Shown here: positions 33,219-36,273 of the stretch, one piece after another
How positions within the stretch are numbered: the first letter of the stretch is position 1
How the letters are laid out: the number at the start of each line of letters is the position of its first letter
From: an uncultured bacterium
Lineage (GTDB): Bacteria; Babelota; Babeliae; Babelales; RVW-14
Reading direction: 5' to 3'
Length of the DNA stretch: 36,273 nucleotides
Assembly (NCBI GenBank): GCA_903825355.1
Contig: CAIKAH010000042.1
Span: 1-36,273 of the forward strand
Position numbers and translations under genes: made by a program
The notes under the pieces: model-generated
The model's database searches: none
Told to the model about the DNA's origin: nothing
The model's input: the letters and a program-made list of their open reading frames with translations, nothing else

Positions 33219-34754
33219 ATGGCAACTTCAACCCCTTCATACCAACCAAAACCAATTGTCGGTCCCATCAGTGGCTTTACCAACTTTAATGAAGCACAGC
33301 ACTATGCCTATGCGCAGTGGCTGGAGCGTATTGCTGGTGTTTTTGCTCTCTACGGTTTTACACCGCTTATCCCGCGTCCGGTGGAATTGCGTGATAATTT
33401 GCACGTAAAAGGCGGCATGGCAAAACAAATTTATTCCATTGCTCGTACCAACGAAGATGGCTCGCTAGCTGATGACGGCCGGCCGGCGGTGATTGGTACC
33501 GATATTGGGTTGCCGTTTGACCGTACCGTGCCACTGGCGCTGTGGGTAGCGCAGTATGCCAATGAAATGACGTTGCCCTACAAGCGCTATGATATTGGGT
33601 GGGTATTTCGTGGTGAGACGGCACAAGCAGGGCGGTTTAGAGGGTTTCATCAAGCAGATGTCGATATCATTGGTCGTCAGCTTGGGGTGACGGCAGATGT
33701 TGAATGCATGATGGCCATTGCGCAAGCGTTGGTAGCATTGAACATTGGCGAAATTACTATGCACATCAATCACATTGCCATTGCCAAAGGCCTGTTGCGT
33801 AAAGTGGGCGTTACCGCTGAACAAGAGCCGCATGTGCTGCGCATTATCGACAAGCTTGAAAAGGTTGGCGCAGCGGTTTTAAAGCCAGAAATTTTAGCAG
33901 CAGCACCACAACTGACAGCTGAGATCGTTGACCAGCTTATGGCCGTGTACACGTTCCGTGGTGACTGTGTTGGTTTTAAAAATATTCTGGAGCAAGCAGC
34001 TGAGGGTGATGCTGAAATTCTAGCTGGCTATAAGCATTTGTGTGCGCTTGAGGCCATGTTCAATATGGTGAATGACCCGCTCTTCCACCCCGGTGGGGCG
34101 TCCTTCGACGAGCTCAGGAGGAGCGGGGGAGAATTTAATGTTGAGGGGCTAAAAACCGCTCATGGTGAGCCTGTCGAACCACGCTCCGTCAGGAGTGGAA
34201 AAGCGGTTTTTGTCAAACTGGTAGTCAACCCTGGTCTAGTCCGTGGTTTAGATTATTACACGGGGGTGGTGGTTGAAAGCTTTCTGACCGGTTTTGAAAA
34301 ATTTGGCAGCATTGCCAGTGGTGGCCGTTACAGCAATTTAGTGGCAAGTTTTTCAGACAAACATCCCGACATTGAGGGGGTTGGCTTTTCTATTGGCGTA
34401 ACAAGGCTGTTTGATGTGCTGTGCCGTGCTAATGCCATCAAGCTGGACCGCAAAACAACGGCTGAAGTGCTCGTTGCTTATCGCTCAGAGGCACTGCAAC
34501 AAGCCTTTGCGGTAGCAACTTTTTTACGCGGTCACGCCGTTAAAGTTGATATGTACGCAAACCCAGCACGGCCTATGAAGCACCAGCTGGAGTACGCATC
34601 CAAAAAAGGGATGCCGTTTGTGCTTATGCTCATGAGTGCTGATGGTCAGGCGTCTGTTGATGCATATGTCCTGAAAAATTTGGCTAATCGCGAGCAAGTT
34701 GAATGGAAAGACCAAGCAGCTTGTTTTGGAGAGCTTCTTGCCAAGCTTGGATAG
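33219..34754 (+). CDS. hisS: Histidyl-tRNA synthetase with repeat-derived insertion
   Basis: 511 aa, longer than bacterial HisRS (about 420-430). Class II motif 2 region: FRGETAQAGRFRGFHQADVD. Histidine-site motif: LVRGLDYYTG. Motif 3 region: GVGFSIGVTRLFDVL. C-terminal anticodon-binding domain from about residue 415. Residues about 287-331 come from two palindromic repeats (34077-34126 and 34151-34211) placed just before LVVNPGLVRGLDYY, with the frame kept. Good AAGGA site before the ATG. The glycosyltransferase frame overlaps its end. Confidence 0.93.
   Translation: MATSTPSYQPKPIVGPISGFTNFNEAQHYAYAQWLERIAGVFALYGFTPLIPRPVELRDNLHVKGGMAKQIYSIARTNEDGSLADDGRPAVIGTDIGLPFDRTVPLALWVAQYANEMTLPYKRYDIGWVFRGETAQAGRFRGFHQADVDIIGRQLGVTADVECMMAIAQALVALNIGEITMHINHIAIAKGLLRKVGVTAEQEPHVLRIIDKLEKVGAAVLKPEILAAAPQLTAEIVDQLMAVYTFRGDCVGFKNILEQAAEGDAEILAGYKHLCALEAMFNMVNDPLFHPGGASFDELRRSGGEFNVEGLKTAHGEPVEPRSVRSGKAVFVKLVVNPGLVRGLDYYTGVVVESFLTGFEKFGSIASGGRYSNLVASFSDKHPDIEGVGFSIGVTRLFDVLCRANAIKLDRKTTAEVLVAYRSEALQQAFAVATFLRGHAVKVDMYANPARPMKHQLEYASKKGMPFVLMLMSADGQASVDAYVLKNLANREQVEWKDQAACFGELLAKLG
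34077..34126 (+). repeat. Palindromic repeat, first copy in hisS
   Basis: CCGCTCTTCC (34077-34086) pairs with GGAGGAGCGG (34117-34126); core TCCTTCGACGAGCTCAGGA. Nearly identical to 24720-24769 but read in another frame (PGGASFDELRRSGG). Confidence 0.88.
34151..34211 (-). repeat. Palindromic repeat, second copy in hisS
   Basis: AAAAACCGCT (34151-34160) and AGCGGTTTTT (34202-34211) form perfect 10-bp terminal arms of a 61-nt unit. Inside is TGAGCCTGTCGAA, the core in reverse. Read as HGEPVEPRS in hisS. Confidence 0.88.
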
Positions 34755-35934
34755 AAACCCTGCAGTCCTTATTGTCTGCATGGGCAAGCGCGATTCGGGC
34801 ATGGAGCGCTGTGCGTTGTGGCAACAACAAGCATTTGTTGACGCTGGCATTGAAAGCGTGCTGGTGTGCAACCGTGACGGCTGGATTGCTCAGCAGGCTG
34901 CAGCACGTAATCTGCCCATAGCGCCTTGTTGGAATGGTGGCTTCTGTTCGCAGACATTTGCTTGGCTGCCAGGCTTGCAGTGGACCTTATGGCGGCTGAT
35001 CAGACGATTTGGTGATCGGCTTGTTGCCATTCATTGCCAGATGCCGCGTGAAGTCTTTGCCGCCAAGCGCGTGGCGGGCAGTATACCGGTTGTTTTTTCT
35101 CAGCACACCCAAACAAACATGGTGTTGGCAACACTTCGCCGCACGGTTGACGGTTTTATTGGCGTGAGCCCGGCAGTGGTGGCACAATTTGCAGTCTTTA
35201 ACAAGCAAGAAGGCATTGAGTGCCCTATGCGTGCGGTGCCGCCGTATATTGATTACAAACGGTTTATTGAGCCAGCTCTTTTTTCCGACCTTCTCAAAAT
35301 TCAAACGCGACATGAGAGCTCCCTAAACCACCCGCTTACCCTGAGCTCAGTCGAATGGGCGAAGTTTGATAGGACGAGAAAAAGCGGGCCCATCATTCTC
35401 CAAATTGCCCATATCCCAACCAATCCCACGCAAAAAAATCATCCCTTACTTTTGCAGGCAGTCCACGAGCTGGTGTACAAGCGCCATACCCCCGTGCAAC
35501 TGGTGTTTGCTGGCGGCGGCAATGCTGAGTCATTAAAGCTTTTGGTTCAAGAACTTCAACTAACAGATTATGTTTTTTTTCTCGGTTCAAGCGAAGATAC
35601 GCCTGCGCTATTGGCAGCCGCAGATATCAATATCCTAGCCAGCAGCAAAGAGGCCTTTGGTATGGTACTGCTTGAGGGCGCGCTGCTTGCCAAGCCAACT
35701 ATTGCTGCGCGTGGTATTGGCGCGGCTGATTGGCTGATCACTGACCGCGATACCGGCTTTTTGTTCCAGCCTGATGATATGAACAGCCTGGTTGATACTA
35801 TTGCCTTTGTGTTGACCAATCCAGAAAAAGCCGCAGCGTGTGGTCAGCGCTTACAGGAACGAGCAATGGCGCATTTCTTGCCGGCTCAAAGCGTTGCTAC
35901 AACTATGGCGTTTTACCATGAGGTAAAAAAGTAA
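34699..35934 (+). CDS. GT4-family glycosyltransferase
   Basis: About 400 aa; start uncertain (TTG at 34699 or 34738, or ATG at 34780), since strand 1 of the Rossmann fold (AVLIVCMG) begins before the first ATG. GT-B fold: GxGG-type FAGGGNAESL, then the E-x7-E motif KEAFGMVLLEGALLAKP and the nucleotide-sugar site GFLFQPDD. Transfers an unknown sugar, probably for envelope glycans. An insertion (about residues 212-231) is made by a palindromic repeat. It overlaps hisS by up to 56 nt. Confidence 0.85.
   Translation: MNGKTKQLVLESFLPSLDRNPAVLIVCMGKRDSGMERCALWQQQAFVDAGIESVLVCNRDGWIAQQAAARNLPIAPCWNGGFCSQTFAWLPGLQWTLWRLIRRFGDRLVAIHCQMPREVFAAKRVAGSIPVVFSQHTQTNMVLATLRRTVDGFIGVSPAVVAQFAVFNKQEGIECPMRAVPPYIDYKRFIEPALFSDLLKIQTRHESSLNHPLTLSSVEWAKFDRTRKSGPIILQIAHIPTNPTQKNHPLLLQAVHELVYKRHTPVQLVFAGGGNAESLKLLVQELQLTDYVFFLGSSEDTPALLAAADINILASSKEAFGMVLLEGALLAKPTIAARGIGAADWLITDRDTGFLFQPDDMNSLVDTIAFVLTNPEKAAACGQRLQERAMAHFLPAQSVATTMAFYHEVKK
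35331..35388 (-). repeat. Palindromic repeat inside the glycosyltransferase
   Basis: CCCGCTT (35331-35337) and AAGCGGG (35382-35388) are terminal arms of a 58-nt unit with TGAGCTCAGTCGAA inside (core in reverse). Read as HPLTLSSVEWAK in frame. Confidence 0.8.
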
Positions 35935-36045
35935 AATAGTTTAGGGGGAGTAGGTTGCTACGTTCTGCAGGTTTTGGCCATGGGCAAAAGTATGGTAGAC
36001 TTGGCCAGGAGTAACCGTGAGTGGGTGTAGCCAGGAGCGTATGAG

Positions 36046-36273
36046 ATGCAAGAAATTTTCCTAACAGAAAAAGAGTTTAAATCTATCCGTATAAAAGGCG
36101 GTGTTTACGTTGATAAGACAAAGCAGATATACGAAATCTTTAAAAGAGATCTCTACTTCTTTCTAGCTAGGCCACGCCGTTTTGGTAAATCGCTGCTCTG
36201 TTCAACCTTGGCTGAGCTGTTTTCAGGCAACCGCGAGCTGTTCAAAGGCCTCTGGATTGACCAAAGCTCGTGG
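36046..36273 (+). CDS. AAA-ATPase-like gene, 5' part (cut by the window edge)
   Basis: 76 codons from the ATG at 36046 with AGGAG 8 nt upstream: YVDKTKQIYEIF, LARPRRFGKSLLCSTLAELF and ELFKGLWI match the start of the gene at 31515 (PF09820 type). It runs past the right edge. A tandem paralogue separated by hisS and the glycosyltransferase. Confidence 0.88.
   Translation, partial: MQEIFLTEKEFKSIRIKGGVYVDKTKQIYEIFKRDLYFFLARPRRFGKSLLCSTLAELFSGNRELFKGLWIDQSSW

Noticed and set aside
1..36273. CRISPR array, prophage, rRNA or complete insertion sequence
   Set aside because: No regularly spaced direct repeats, phage structural genes, rRNA segments or transposase were seen.

Overview
The window looks like chromosomal DNA of a bacterium with a reduced, host-associated life style. 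Candidatus Dependentiae (TM6) is my best guess, but this is inference from gene content and was not tested by a search. The pointers are many signal-peptide proteins without recognisable family, AAA-ATPase/PD-(D/E)XK genes, a SET-domain protein, a degraded translation cluster and moderate GC. The standard bacterial code fits: TGA, TAA and TAG all end clear genes.

Left part (1-4600): a proline-rich protein at the edge, an aminoglycoside/hydroxyurea-type kinase paired with a membrane protein, a secreted protein, a SAM methyltransferase and a small membrane protein. Positions 4604-10820 (minus strand) hold a translation cluster. Read in the direction of transcription it is tRNA-Phe, ffh, rpsP, khpA, a terminator, trmD fused to a second SPOUT methyltransferase, gltX, rplS, a lipoprotein and a tiny membrane ORF. 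This is the familiar ffh-rpsP-khpA-rimM-trmD-rplS order with rimM missing and gltX inserted. A Kup potassium transporter lies divergent at 11078.

Middle (13031-22251): two secreted proteins, tRNA-Gly, a Jag/KhpB-like protein without its R3H domain, mnmE, a secreted C39-like peptidase, clpB, a degenerate nucleotidyltransferase (MNT) plus HEPN pair, and a SET-domain protein. The last four (clpB, MNT, HEPN, SET) are tightly packed and probably one operon. From 22252 to 22613 there is no convincing gene, but there is a series of stem-loops ending in a textbook terminator, probably an unannotated structured RNA. An RRM protein follows on the minus strand.

Right part (23436-36273): two paralogous beta-solenoid proteins with 17-residue turns and a ladder of cysteines, separated by a GIY-YIG gene broken by a stop codon. 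Then come four exported proteins, three of them acidic/proline-rich then very Lys/Arg-rich, one of which appears to continue after a -1 shift at an A9 run. These are followed by a Dps/bacterioferritin-like protein, an AAA-ATPase with PD-(D/E)XK nuclease domain, hisS, a GT4 glycosyltransferase and the start of a second AAA-ATPase.

The most striking unlisted structure is a family of short palindromic repeats (core TTCGACAGGCTCA and variants). Copies sit inside reading frames: two in hisS, one in the glycosyltransferase, one at the end of the GIY-YIG pseudogene and probably a decayed one in trmD. They are read in different frames and strands, so they act as mobile in-frame peptide insertions, similar in logic to Rickettsia palindromic elements.
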